Part shown: positions 48,784-59,400 of the stretch, in pieces
How positions within the stretch are numbered: position 1 is the first letter of the stretch
Layout: the number at the start of each line of letters is the position of its first letter
DNA from: an uncultured Bacteroidales bacterium
GTDB lineage: Bacteria; Bacteroidota; Bacteroidia; Bacteroidales; Tenuifilaceae
Assembly (NCBI GenBank): GCA_937926785.1
Contig: CALBBQ010000028.1
Span: forward strand, 20,949-84,948
Direction of reading: 5' to 3'
DNA: 64,000 nucleotides
Program-made: the position numbers and the translations under genes
Notes under the pieces: generated by a model
The model's input: the letters and a program-made list of their open reading frames with translations, nothing else
What the model was told of the DNA's origin: nothing
Database searches by the model: none

Positions 48784-49776
48784 ATGGCAATACTGGCATT
48801 CCAAAAACCCGATAAGGTTATCATGCTTGAATCTACCGACACAGTCGGTAAGTTCGAGTTTCGTCCTCTTGAGCCAGGCTATGGTATCACGGTGGGCAAT
48901 GCATTGAGGCGCATACTGCTTTCATCGCTTGAGGGTTATGCCATCACCTGGATTAAAATTCGTGGTGTTGACCACGAGTTCACAACCATTCCCGGTGTAA
49001 TGGAAGATGTTACCGAGATCGTCCTTAACCTGAAGCAGGTTCGCTTTAAGCGCATTGTTGATAATGTTGATGATGAGAAGGTTACCATTACCATCACCGG
49101 CCAAAACGAGTTTAAGGCGGGCTACCTGTCCAACTTCCTATCTGGATTCAAGGTGCTGAACCCCGAGCTTGTGATTTGCCGGATGGAACCCGATGTGAAG
49201 ATTGAGATTCAGGTTAACATCGGTAAGGGTAGGGGCTACGTTCCAGCCGAGGAAAACAAACCGGAGGATGCTGAGTTTGGAATCATACCCATTGATTCCA
49301 TTCACACCCCAATCCGTAATGTAAAGTACTCCATTGAGAACTACCGCGTTGAGCAGAAAACCGACTATGAAAAGCTTATCATCGAGATTGTAACAGATGG
49401 TTCAATTCATCCAAAGGATGCACTGAAGGAAGCTGCTAAGATACTCATCTACCACTTCATGCTATTCTCTGATGAAAAGATCACCCTAGAAACCGAGGAT
49501 AAGTTTGAGTCGGAGGAGTTTGATGAGGAGGTTCTGCACATGCGTCAGATGCTTAAGCAAAAGCTTGTTGATCTTGACCTTTCGGTGCGTGCTCTGAACT
49601 GCCTCAAGGCAGCCGATGTGGAAACGCTAGGCGATTTGGTTCGTTACAACAAGAACGACCTGCTAAAGTTCCGCAACTTCGGAAAGAAATCGTTAACCGA
49701 GCTGGAGGATCTGCTCGATAGCCTCAACCTCTCATTTGGCATGGATATTTCAAAGTATAAACTGGATAAGGACTAA
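48784..49776 (+). CDS. rpoA: RNA polymerase alpha subunit
   Basis: 330 residues. The N-terminal dimerisation domain has [20 protein letters not shown]. The C-terminal domain (about 255-325) has [18 protein letters not shown] and [17 protein letters not shown], which contact UP elements and activators. It is placed between rpsD and rplQ as in most bacteria. Confidence 0.98.
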   Translation: MAILAFQKPDKVIMLESTDTVGKFEFRPLEPGYGITVGNALRRILLSSLEGYAITWIKIRGVDHEFTTIPGVMEDVTEIVLNLKQVRFKRIVDNVDDEKVTITITGQNEFKAGYLSNFLSGFKVLNPELVICRMEPDVKIEIQVNIGKGRGYVPAEENKPEDAEFGIIPIDSIHTPIRNVKYSIENYRVEQKTDYEKLIIEIVTDGSIHPKDALKEAAKILIYHFMLFSDEKITLETEDKFESEEFDEEVLHMRQMLKQKLVDLDLSVRALNCLKAADVETLGDLVRYNKNDLLKFRNFGKKSLTELEDLLDSLNLSFGMDISKYKLDKD

Positions 49777-49781
49777 TTGCG

Positions 49782-50318
49782 ATGAGACATAATAAGAAAG
49801 TAAACCATTTAGGTCGTAAGAGCGCTCACCGTAAGGCCATGCTATCGAACATGGCAGCATCGCTCATTTTACATAAGCGCATCACCACCACGGTGGCAAA
49901 AGCCAAAGCCCTGCGCTCTTATGTTGAGCCACTGATAAACAGAAGCAAGGAGGATACCACTCACCAACGCCGAGTTGTGTTCAGCCACCTGCAGAATAAG
50001 TATGCCGTAACCGAGCTTTTCCGTGAAGTTGCCCAGAAAATAGCCGACCGGCCGGGAGGATACACCCGTATTCTTAAAACAGGCACCCGCCCTGGCGATA
50101 GCTCTGAGATGTGCATCATTGAGCTGGTGGATTATAACACGACCTACGTGAAAGAGGCTGCTAAACCTGCTGCCAAGAAAACCCGTAGGGCTGGTTCTAA
50201 AGCTAAAAAATCTGAATCGGCTCCTGCCGCCTCGAATGAGAGTGCTGCCAACGATGAGCCTAAGGTTAACAACCCAAATCACACTGATGTTGATTCTACT
50301 GATCAAAAGGCAGAGTAA
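49782..50318 (+). CDS. rplQ: 50S ribosomal protein L17 with C-terminal extension
   Basis: 178 residues against about 127 in E. coli. The core (1-120) is normal ([41 protein letters not shown]). The last 55 residues are a Lys/Ala-rich then acidic low-complexity tail, common in Bacteroidota. Last gene of the operon. Confidence 0.97.
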   Translation: MRHNKKVNHLGRKSAHRKAMLSNMAASLILHKRITTTVAKAKALRSYVEPLINRSKEDTTHQRRVVFSHLQNKYAVTELFREVAQKIADRPGGYTRILKTGTRPGDSSEMCIIELVDYNTTYVKEAAKPAAKKTRRAGSKAKKSESAPAASNESAANDEPKVNNPNHTDVDSTDQKAE

Positions 50319-50340
50319 CCCTTTGCCTTAAATAGAATTT

Positions 50341-51700
<1,360 letters not shown>

Positions 51701-51722
51701 TTCTTTAACGCAACTTTTATCG

Positions 51723-51757
51723 GGCATCGGAAGTATTATATCCGATGCCTTTTTTTA
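51723..51757 (+). terminator. Terminator after eno
   Basis: GGCATCGGA (51723-51731) pairs with TCCGATGCC (51741-51749), with a nine-base loop and a run of T from 51750. Confidence 0.9.
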
Positions 51758-51781
51758 TTTTTAGAAGCTTAAAATTTTCAC

Positions 51782-53671
51782 ATGGCATACCATTCGCTTC
51801 AGCAATTCATAGATATTCTCGAGAAGCATGGGGAACTCATTCGTGTGAAACGATTTGTCGATCCCGTTCTGGAGATAGCAGAAATTACCGATAGGTTTTC
51901 AAAACTTCTCGATGGAGGGAAGGCCTTGCTTTTTGAGAATACAGGAACTCCTTTCCCAGTTCTAACCAATGCGTTTGGTTCAGAAAAAAGAATTTGCCTG
52001 GCACTCGGTGCAAAAAGTTTAGATCAGCTGCAGAGCGATGTAGCCGGCATGCTGGCAATGTTAGCAAAACCCCGAATCACACTTTGGGATAAGCTATCGG
52101 CTTTTCCCCAACTGGGCAAACTGGCATCGTGGTTACCAACCCGGTCCTTCTCCAAGGCGACATGCCAGCAGGTGGTTCATCATAACCCCGACTTATCCAT
52201 GATGCCCATTCTTAAATGTTGGCCACACGATGGAGGAAGGTTTATCACTCTCCCCATGGTTCATACCAAGGACCCTGAAACTGGCATTCGAAATGTAGGC
52301 ATGTACCGGATGCAGGTTTTTGATTCTCTTCACACCGGTATGCATTGGCATAAGCACAAAACAGGGGCAAAACATTTTGAAGTATATAAGCGTTTAGGAA
52401 AACTCATGCCCGTAGCCGTTACCCTGGGTGGCGATCCGGCCTACACCTATGCTGCCACAGCTCCCATGCCCGAAAACATGGATGAGTATATTCTGGCCGG
52501 TTTCCTCCGAAAAAAAAAGGTTAAACTGGTAAAGTGCATGACCGTAGATTTGGAGGTGCCCGAAGATGTTGATTTTGTAATTGAAGGATATATAGACCCA
52601 AACGATGAATTGGCCTGGGAGGGTCCCTTTGGCGATCATACAGGTTTTTACTCCCTGGCCGACTGGTATCCCAGATTTCGTGTCACCTGTATTACTCACC
52701 GGAAAGATGCGGTGTATCCGGCAACTATTGTGGGCGTTCCACCCATGGAGGATGCTTTCATAGCCAAGGCTACTGAACGAATATTCATGGAGCCCATACG
52801 CTACACACTCCTTCCCGAACTGGATGATATGGTGTTGCCGGTTGAAGGGGTTGCCCACAACCTTGCACTGGTAAAGCTCAAAGATGAGTACCATGGGCAA
52901 GCCTACCGGGTGATGAACGCTCTGTGGGGTGCCGGACAAATGATGTTTAACAAGATACTCATCGCTTTACCCAGCCATATCGATCTGAACAATGGTTTGC
53001 AGGTATTAAAGCACATGTGCGGCGTAGTAAACCTAAATGACGATTTGTTTTTTGGTAAGGGCCCCCTGGATGTTCTGGACCATTCCTCCAATCAACCTGC
53101 TTTCGGAAGTAAGCTTTTTATTGATGCCACTACTAATACGATTACTAATGATTTTACCGGAGTTGATGCCGAACTGATTTGCAAAAATCTGCTGAGCCAC
53201 TCGCCCCATGTTTTGGCTGTAAATTGCAATCTGATTGAGCAAAGGGTGCCGGTTGCCATTGTTTCAGTGAGCAAACAGGAGATTACCGACTGGCAAGGTT
53301 TTATCCAGTCCCTTTCGGGATGCCCGGGTTTGGAGCAGCTTAAGGCAATTGTTTTGGTTGATATGAACAGCTTGGTCAACGACCTGCAAATTGTGCTGTG
53401 GTGGATAACCGGAAATATTGACCCTCAGCGCGATATTAGAATAGTAAAGAGCAATGCTGTTAAGGAGCTGATGATTATTGATGGTACCCGAAAGGCATAT
53501 CCTACCGATAGGTTCAATCGGTTGTGGCCCAATGTGGTAGTAATGGATCCCAATACTATTGATAGGATAGATCAAATGTGGCAGTGGCTCGATATTGGCG
53601 AATTCATTGAGTCTCCATCTCTAAAAATGCAAAACCTGGTGGTGGGCAACGATGCGGTAGTCCGTTTTTGA
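51782..53671 (+). CDS. UbiD-family decarboxylase (menaquinone-type)
   Basis: 629 residues, longer than E. coli UbiD (497) because of a C-terminal extension of about 120 residues, as in the menaquinone-linked branch. Family blocks: FENTGTPFPVLTNAFGSEKR, HHNPDLSMMPILKCWPHDGG, the prFMN-site region WEGPFGDHTGFYSL, and the catalytic E of GVPPMEDAFIAKATERIF. It needs prenylated FMN from a UbiX protein, which is not encoded nearby. Probable function: decarboxylation of a naphthoquinone or futalosine-pathway intermediate. Likely soluble. Confidence 0.85.
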   Translation: MAYHSLQQFIDILEKHGELIRVKRFVDPVLEIAEITDRFSKLLDGGKALLFENTGTPFPVLTNAFGSEKRICLALGAKSLDQLQSDVAGMLAMLAKPRITLWDKLSAFPQLGKLASWLPTRSFSKATCQQVVHHNPDLSMMPILKCWPHDGGRFITLPMVHTKDPETGIRNVGMYRMQVFDSLHTGMHWHKHKTGAKHFEVYKRLGKLMPVAVTLGGDPAYTYAATAPMPENMDEYILAGFLRKKKVKLVKCMTVDLEVPEDVDFVIEGYIDPNDELAWEGPFGDHTGFYSLADWYPRFRVTCITHRKDAVYPATIVGVPPMEDAFIAKATERIFMEPIRYTLLPELDDMVLPVEGVAHNLALVKLKDEYHGQAYRVMNALWGAGQMMFNKILIALPSHIDLNNGLQVLKHMCGVVNLNDDLFFGKGPLDVLDHSSNQPAFGSKLFIDATTNTITNDFTGVDAELICKNLLSHSPHVLAVNCNLIEQRVPVAIVSVSKQEITDWQGFIQSLSGCPGLEQLKAIVLVDMNSLVNDLQIVLWWITGNIDPQRDIRIVKSNAVKELMIIDGTRKAYPTDRFNRLWPNVVVMDPNTIDRIDQMWQWLDIGEFIESPSLKMQNLVVGNDAVVRF

Positions 53672-53698
53672 TGTTTTTTTTGTACCTTAGCAATAGTC

Positions 53699-56600
53699 AT
53701 GGTTAACGTTCGAGTTAGAAAAACAATTCTGTTAGTTATTGCAGTAATCTTGCATACTGCGCTAACTATTCGTGCTCAACGCATGGATGTTGTCCTTTTT
53801 AACTCGGACAATGGCTTACCCCAGTCATTTGTAAATACGCTGATTCAAGATTCAGTTGGTTACCTATGGATAGGTACCCAGGATGGCCTTTGCCGTTACG
53901 ATGGGTATGAATTCATGGTGTTTAATCATAACCCGTACGATAGCCTTTCCATATCAAGTAACTACATAAATCATATTGTAGAAGGAAAAAACGGCGAACT
54001 CTGGGTGGCTACCCGAATTGGTTTGAACCGTTACGACCGCTTGAAAGGTACATTTATGGTGTACTCAAATAACCCTAAAAATCAGCGATCGCTTGCTTCA
54101 AACCAAATTCTAGGGGTTTATCGCGACAGGGATGGAAACATGTGGGTTAAAACTTTAGGCACTCTGCACCTATACAACCCTGCCACCGATGATTTTACCC
54201 GTTTTAACCATTACAACGACATATTCAACCTACCCCTCGACACTGATCACTCTCCAATCTTTGAGGATTCACAAGGCAGGCTCTGGTTGGGAACAAAAGA
54301 TGGTTTATTCTTGTTCGATAAAGAGCGGATGCTCTTTAAACACTACCAATCCAACCCGTCTGATGCCAATTCGCTTTGGGGCACACGTGTTCAGTCTATC
54401 TTTGAGCACAAACCCGGGAAACTCCTTGTGGGCACCGAAAAGGGCCTCTGCGAGTTTGATCCTACTACCCAAAAGTTCACCCGAATACCTCTGCGCGATG
54501 TGTTTGGTGCCGGTACCAGCACCTTGGGTGTGCAGTTTATTGGGAGAGATGTTGATTCTTCGATATGGATTGGTTGTTTGGCCGGACTCGGCAAGCTAAA
54601 ACCTAACGGCGTTTTTATAAAGTATAACAACCTTCAATACAATAATATTCCGGTTAGCATTGTTAACGTTTCCACCGTGCTGCGCGATAGGTCTGGTGTA
54701 CTTTGGATTGGATCCCAAACCGGGTTGGTTAAGGTTAACCCCTTTGAGCAGAGAATTGGTGGCTTTAGCAAGGACGATAAAGGGAACAACCTATTCTCCA
54801 ATAATATAGTTTCATCTGTGCTTGAAAGTAGCGATGGCAATATCTGGATTGGCACATGGGGAAGCGGTTTGCACCTGTTTAATCCTAAAAATGGTCAAAA
54901 CAAGCGGTTTGCCACATCATCATCCAGCTACATACCCAACGATTTTATCCACTCCATTGCGCAGCTTCGCAGCGGAGCGGTCGTTGTGGGCACAAGGAAT
55001 GGAGTTTATAAATACCTCCCGGGCTCAGGTAGGTTCATTGATTTTTTTGAGAGCCAAGGAGTTTACGCAGGCGATTTATTCCGAAACAATCGGGTTTACT
55101 CAATTGAGGAGGATTCTCTAGGTAGAATTTGGTTTGCAACTCAGCGGGGGCTACATTGCCTGAGGCAAAAGACCCTAATTAGTTTTTACTCACGCAAAAA
55201 CGATTCGTTATCGTTGCCCGGTAACGAGGTTTACGATGTAGCAATCGATAATAATACCGGCGAGGCTTGGGTTGCAACCATTGGTGGGCTTTCCAGAATA
55301 AATAGGTCGTTGAACGGTGTTGTGCATTTCACCATTAAAAACCGGGCAGAAAAGGCCTCGTTTGAGGTGCTTTGCCTCAGGCAATCGCGCAATGGAATCA
55401 TCTGGGTGGGAACCACCAGCGGATTGTTTTGGGTTAACCCCAAAACCGGAAATCAGCTTCAACGGGTGCTGCTCCCCGGAAACAATATCCGGTTAATCAA
55501 CGACATACAGGAAGATACCCGTGGAAGATTATGGATTAGCACTAATAAGGGGATTGTGATGTATAATCCTCTATCCGGCTTGGTACGAAACTTTACTAAG
55601 GCAGATGGTCTTTTTAGTAATGAGCTTAATATTAATGCTTCGTTCAAGAACAAAGAGGGTTGGCTTTATTTTGGGGGGTTAGCAGGGGTTAACCTGTTTC
55701 ATCCGGACTCTATTCCTTTGAACAAGGTTGTACCCAATGTCTGCATAACACGCATTCAGGTTTTTCAAAAGTCGGGGAACTTCGAAATCATTCCTTATGA
55801 AAACGAACTCATTGAAGTTTCTGATGACTTTAGCAACTTATCCATTAGCATTGCAGCGCTTGATTACATTCATCCTGAGCATAACTCGTACCGTTACCGG
55901 TTAAAAGGGTTCGACTCTCGTTGGGTAGAGTTGGGCAACAAGAATGTAATAACCTTTACCAACCTTCCTGAGGGCACCTACAAGTTAGATATCATGGGTT
56001 CAAATAGCGACCAGGTTTGGACGCCCGAATACAAAACGCTGATCATCAGGGTTGTGGCACCCTGGTGGCGTTCTAGATTAGCTCAGTATGTGTATGCTTT
56101 GCTCGTTCTCCTTACACTGGTGATTTATGCCATTCGTCGTAACAGGCATGTTAGGCAGATAAACCGCTTGCTCATGGAACGTGAAATGGTACTGGAACAG
56201 GTTCAGGAGCAAAAGGAAGAGTTAATCATTAAGAACAAAAACATTACCGACAGCATAAACTACGCTAAACGAATTCAGGAAGCCATGCTTCCTGCCTACA
56301 ATACATTCAAGGAGTTTTTACCTGAGTCGTTTGTAATTTTTAAACCAAAGGATATTGTTAGCGGCGATTTCTACTGGGTAAATGAAACAAGAAATAAAAC
56401 TTTCGTTGCCGTAGTCGATTGTACGGGGCACGGGGTGCCCGGTGCATTCATGTCAATTATTGGCATTGAGCTGTTGCGCAACATCACTAACGTAGAAGGG
56501 GTTGATGATGCCGCTGAAATTTTAAACCGATTGAGCGTTGCCATTCACAATACCTTCGCAGGTAGTAACCAGGAGAATCGAGATGGTATTAAGGTTAAAG

Positions 56601-57025
56601 ATGGAATGGATGTGTCGTTCTGCGTTATCGATAAAGAATACAATATTCTACAGTTTGCAGGAGCGTTTTCCAATCTATTCCTGGTGCGCGATGGCAGATT
56701 GATAGAGATCAAGGGCGACCGATACTCCGTGGGCATGGCTAACGAGTTGGGACATAGCCAGTTTAGCAGCTACTACATTCCCATTCAGCCAAACGATATG
56801 ATTTACATGTTTACCGATGGCGTGGTGGACCAGTTCGGTGGCCCCGAGGGTAAAAAGTTCAAGTATCGCAGGTTTCGTAACTTATTGCTAAACAATTATA
56901 TGAAACATGTTGATGCTCAGCGGAAAGAGATTGAGAGCAAAATCGATGAATGGAAGGGTACCCTGGAGCAGGTTGATGATATCCTTATCATTGGCATCAG
57001 GCCCGAGCTCAGCTGCTTATTCTGA
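53699..57025 (+). CDS. Two-component-regulator-propeller sensor with C-terminal PP2C (SpoIIE-type) phosphatase
   Basis: 1108 residues. A signal peptide or anchor (1-25) is followed by a periplasmic array of Reg_prop beta-propeller repeats (about 30-680; recurring LWIGTQDGLCRYD-type words) and a Y_Y_Y domain (about 705-780). One membrane segment lies near 796-815, then a coiled coil (about 825-865) and a PP2C-type Ser/Thr phosphatase domain (about 884-1103) with GDFYW, DCTGHGVPGAFMS and MFTDGVVDQFGG metal-site blocks. The propeller normally sits on hybrid histidine kinases; here the output is dephosphorylation. The gene begins 27 bases after ubiD. Confidence 0.85.
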   Translation: MVNVRVRKTILLVIAVILHTALTIRAQRMDVVLFNSDNGLPQSFVNTLIQDSVGYLWIGTQDGLCRYDGYEFMVFNHNPYDSLSISSNYINHIVEGKNGELWVATRIGLNRYDRLKGTFMVYSNNPKNQRSLASNQILGVYRDRDGNMWVKTLGTLHLYNPATDDFTRFNHYNDIFNLPLDTDHSPIFEDSQGRLWLGTKDGLFLFDKERMLFKHYQSNPSDANSLWGTRVQSIFEHKPGKLLVGTEKGLCEFDPTTQKFTRIPLRDVFGAGTSTLGVQFIGRDVDSSIWIGCLAGLGKLKPNGVFIKYNNLQYNNIPVSIVNVSTVLRDRSGVLWIGSQTGLVKVNPFEQRIGGFSKDDKGNNLFSNNIVSSVLESSDGNIWIGTWGSGLHLFNPKNGQNKRFATSSSSYIPNDFIHSIAQLRSGAVVVGTRNGVYKYLPGSGRFIDFFESQGVYAGDLFRNNRVYSIEEDSLGRIWFATQRGLHCLRQKTLISFYSRKNDSLSLPGNEVYDVAIDNNTGEAWVATIGGLSRINRSLNGVVHFTIKNRAEKASFEVLCLRQSRNGIIWVGTTSGLFWVNPKTGNQLQRVLLPGNNIRLINDIQEDTRGRLWISTNKGIVMYNPLSGLVRNFTKADGLFSNELNINASFKNKEGWLYFGGLAGVNLFHPDSIPLNKVVPNVCITRIQVFQKSGNFEIIPYENELIEVSDDFSNLSISIAALDYIHPEHNSYRYRLKGFDSRWVELGNKNVITFTNLPEGTYKLDIMGSNSDQVWTPEYKTLIIRVVAPWWRSRLAQYVYALLVLLTLVIYAIRRNRHVRQINRLLMEREMVLEQVQEQKEELIIKNKNITDSINYAKRIQEAMLPAYNTFKEFLPESFVIFKPKDIVSGDFYWVNETRNKTFVAVVDCTGHGVPGAFMSIIGIELLRNITNVEGVDDAAEILNRLSVAIHNTFAGSNQENRDGIKVKDGMDVSFCVIDKEYNILQFAGAFSNLFLVRDGRLIEIKGDRYSVGMANELGHSQFSSYYIPIQPNDMIYMFTDGVVDQFGGPEGKKFKYRRFRNLLLNNYMKHVDAQRKEIESKIDEWKGTLEQVDDILIIGIRPELSCLF

Positions 57026-57468
57026 TAAACACCATTGCAAAGGATTTTTAGAGCGGTTAACTGCATTAGCCATTATTGGGTTATAGTTGATGGTTGCCAG
57101 CGGTTCGCGAAATTTTCAAGCAACCGGATGGCCCATACCTGTAGTCATGGGTACCTGAGCCAAGCATAAGAACCACTCATAGCCGTTGCATCGCAAGGCC
57201 GAGAAACCGAGCCAAGGGTAGGATTGGATGATAGCCTTAAGCGGTACACCCCGTGCGGAGTCGAGGTGTGAAAAGGGGATACACTTCGACTCCGCTCTGC
57301 ATGACAGGGAGGGGGGCGTAGCTGTTAGTTGATATTAGTTGATGTTTGTTGACCGATAGTTTAACTCCTCAGGTTCACAAATACTTAGCGGTTGTTGATA
57401 TTTATTTTCGCAAAAAGGAGCTCCCCCAAACCGAATTGGTTATTTTTGCAGCAAACTGATATTTTGCC
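57026..57468. other. 443-base intergenic region with inverted repeat copy D
   Basis: No gene. It contains the inverted copy of the dispersed repeat (57119-57320) flanked by GTTGATGGTTG and GTTGATATTAGTTGATG words. TATTTTTG at 57441-57448 resembles a -7 promoter element for parE but lacks a clear TTG. Confidence 0.65.
57119..57320 (-). repeat. Dispersed intergenic repeat, copy D (inverted)
   Basis: AAGCAACCGGATGGCCCATA, then GTAGTCATGGGTACCTGAGCC, is the reverse complement of the 3' module of copy C. Further on are GTTGCATCGCAA, GTGCGGAGTCGAGGTGTGAAA, TTCGACTCCGCTCTGCATGAC and GGGGGCGTAG. Confidence 0.8.
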
Positions 57469-59376
57469 ATGAGTGTAGGTTATTCCGAGGATAGCATTAA
57501 AACGTTGGAGTGGCAGGAGCACATCCGCAAGCGGCCGGGTATGTACATTGGAAAGCTTGGCGATGGTTCCCAGCCCGATGATGGAATTTACATCCTCCTG
57601 AAGGAGGTGGTCGACAACTCCATCGACGAGTTCATGATGGGTAACGGCAAACGTATAGATATTACCCTTAGCGATAAAACCGTATCGATTCGCGATTTTG
57701 GACGAGGCATACCACAGGGTAAACTTATCGATGTGGCTTCAAAAATGAATACCGGGGCAAAGTACGATTCAAAGGTATTCAAGAAATCGGTAGGGCTTAA
57801 CGGTGTGGGGATAAAGGCGGTTAACGCGCTGTCCAAAAACTTTGTCATTAAAAGTATTCGCGAAGGATTAACCAAGGAGGCTGAGTTTGCCGCCGGCATT
57901 CTGGTTAACGATAAGGAGTACCCCTCTAATGGAGAGGCCAACGGCACCTTTGTGCAGTTCACCCCCGACGATAGCGTTTTTGGCAGCTACTCATTCCAGG
58001 AGGAGTATATCGAGGCAATGATCCGTAACTACACCTACCTCAACACCAACCTCACCATCACCTTCAACGGCAAGGAGTTCATCTCCAAAAACGGGTTGCT
58101 CGACCTGCTGAACGAGAACATGACTACCGAGCCCTTGTACCCAATAATCCACCTTAAGGGCGATGACATTGAGGTGGCCATAACCCATGGCAGCGGTTAC
58201 GGCGAAGACTATTACACCTTTGTGAACGGCCAGCACACCACTCAGGGCGGTACTCATCTTACCGCTTTCCGCGAGGCTTACGTTAAAACCATCAGGGAGT
58301 TTTACAAGAAGGATTTCGACCCGTCCGATATCCGTACCTCTGTTATCGCAGCCATAAGCATTAAGGTTGAAGATCCGGTATTCGAGTCGCAAACCAAAAC
58401 TAAGCTCGGCAGTAAGGATATGGGTCCCAATGGCCCTTCGGTTAGGCAGTTCATTGGCGATTTCGTAAAAGAAAAGCTCGACAACTACCTACACCGGCAT
58501 AGCGAAACGGCTCAAATCCTGCTGCAAAAAATATTGGAGTCGGAGAAGGAGCGCAAGGCCATCTCCGGAATTAAAAAGATTGCCCGTGAGCGGGCAAAAA
58601 AGGCCAGCCTGCATAACCGCAAGCTGCGCGATTGCCGTATCCACTACAACAGCAAGGATCCAAGGGCGCACGAAAGTACCCTGTTTATCACCGAAGGTGA
58701 CTCAGCCAGCGGTTCCATCACCAAGTCGCGCGATGTGAACACCCAGGCGGTTTTCTCGCTTCGCGGGAAACCGCTCAACACCTACGGGCTAACCAAAAAG
58801 ATTGTTTACGAGAATGAGGAGTTCAACCTTTTGCAGGCAGCCCTCGATATTGAGGAGGATATGGAAAACCTCCGGTACAACCGCATTGTGATTGCCACCG
58901 ATGCCGACGTGGATGGCATGCACATCAGGCTACTCTTGATTACCTTCTTCCTACAATTCTTCCCGGAGCTTATCCGTCAGGAGCACCTTTTCATCCTGCA
59001 AACCCCACTTTTCAGGGTTCGCAATAAAAAGAAAACCATTTACTGCTATTCTCCCGAAGAGAGGGAAAGGGCCATTGCCGAGCTTGGACCAAACCCTGAG
59101 ATTACCCGTTTTAAAGGGTTAGGTGAGATATCGCCCGATGAGTTCAAAAACTTTATCGGCCCCGACATGCGATTGGATCCCGTTCGTCTGACCAAGGAAG
59201 ACCAAATACACGACCTGTTGGAATTCTATATGGGAAAGAACACGCCGGACCGTCAGGATTTTATCATCAACAACCTGCGCATTGAAGAGGATATCATCGA
59301 TGAGGAACCGGCAACCAAGACTCCTGAAGCCGATATGGAAGAGCTAACCTCACCAAACAAAAGCTTAGTAGCATAA
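57469..59376 (+). CDS. parE: DNA topoisomerase IV subunit B (ParE)
   Basis: 635 residues. GHKL ATPase with [14 protein letters not shown] and [12 protein letters not shown], transducer domain, and TOPRIM with TEGDSASGS and [10 protein letters not shown]. Adjacent to a ParC-like subunit, 24 bases apart, which fits Topo IV better than gyrase (in Bacteroidota gyrA and gyrB are usually apart). The C-terminal 30 residues are acidic and variable. Confidence 0.92.
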   Translation: MSVGYSEDSIKTLEWQEHIRKRPGMYIGKLGDGSQPDDGIYILLKEVVDNSIDEFMMGNGKRIDITLSDKTVSIRDFGRGIPQGKLIDVASKMNTGAKYDSKVFKKSVGLNGVGIKAVNALSKNFVIKSIREGLTKEAEFAAGILVNDKEYPSNGEANGTFVQFTPDDSVFGSYSFQEEYIEAMIRNYTYLNTNLTITFNGKEFISKNGLLDLLNENMTTEPLYPIIHLKGDDIEVAITHGSGYGEDYYTFVNGQHTTQGGTHLTAFREAYVKTIREFYKKDFDPSDIRTSVIAAISIKVEDPVFESQTKTKLGSKDMGPNGPSVRQFIGDFVKEKLDNYLHRHSETAQILLQKILESEKERKAISGIKKIARERAKKASLHNRKLRDCRIHYNSKDPRAHESTLFITEGDSASGSITKSRDVNTQAVFSLRGKPLNTYGLTKKIVYENEEFNLLQAALDIEEDMENLRYNRIVIATDADVDGMHIRLLLITFFLQFFPELIRQEHLFILQTPLFRVRNKKKTIYCYSPEERERAIAELGPNPEITRFKGLGEISPDEFKNFIGPDMRLDPVRLTKEDQIHDLLEFYMGKNTPDRQDFIINNLRIEEDIIDEEPATKTPEADMEELTSPNKSLVA

Positions 59377-59400
59377 CATTTATCACTATAACGCTTAACC

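Noticed and set aside
57441..57448. TATTTTTG as the parE promoter
   Set aside because: The -7 element fits, but no TTG is present at 18-20 bases upstream, so it is mentioned only in the intergenic entry.
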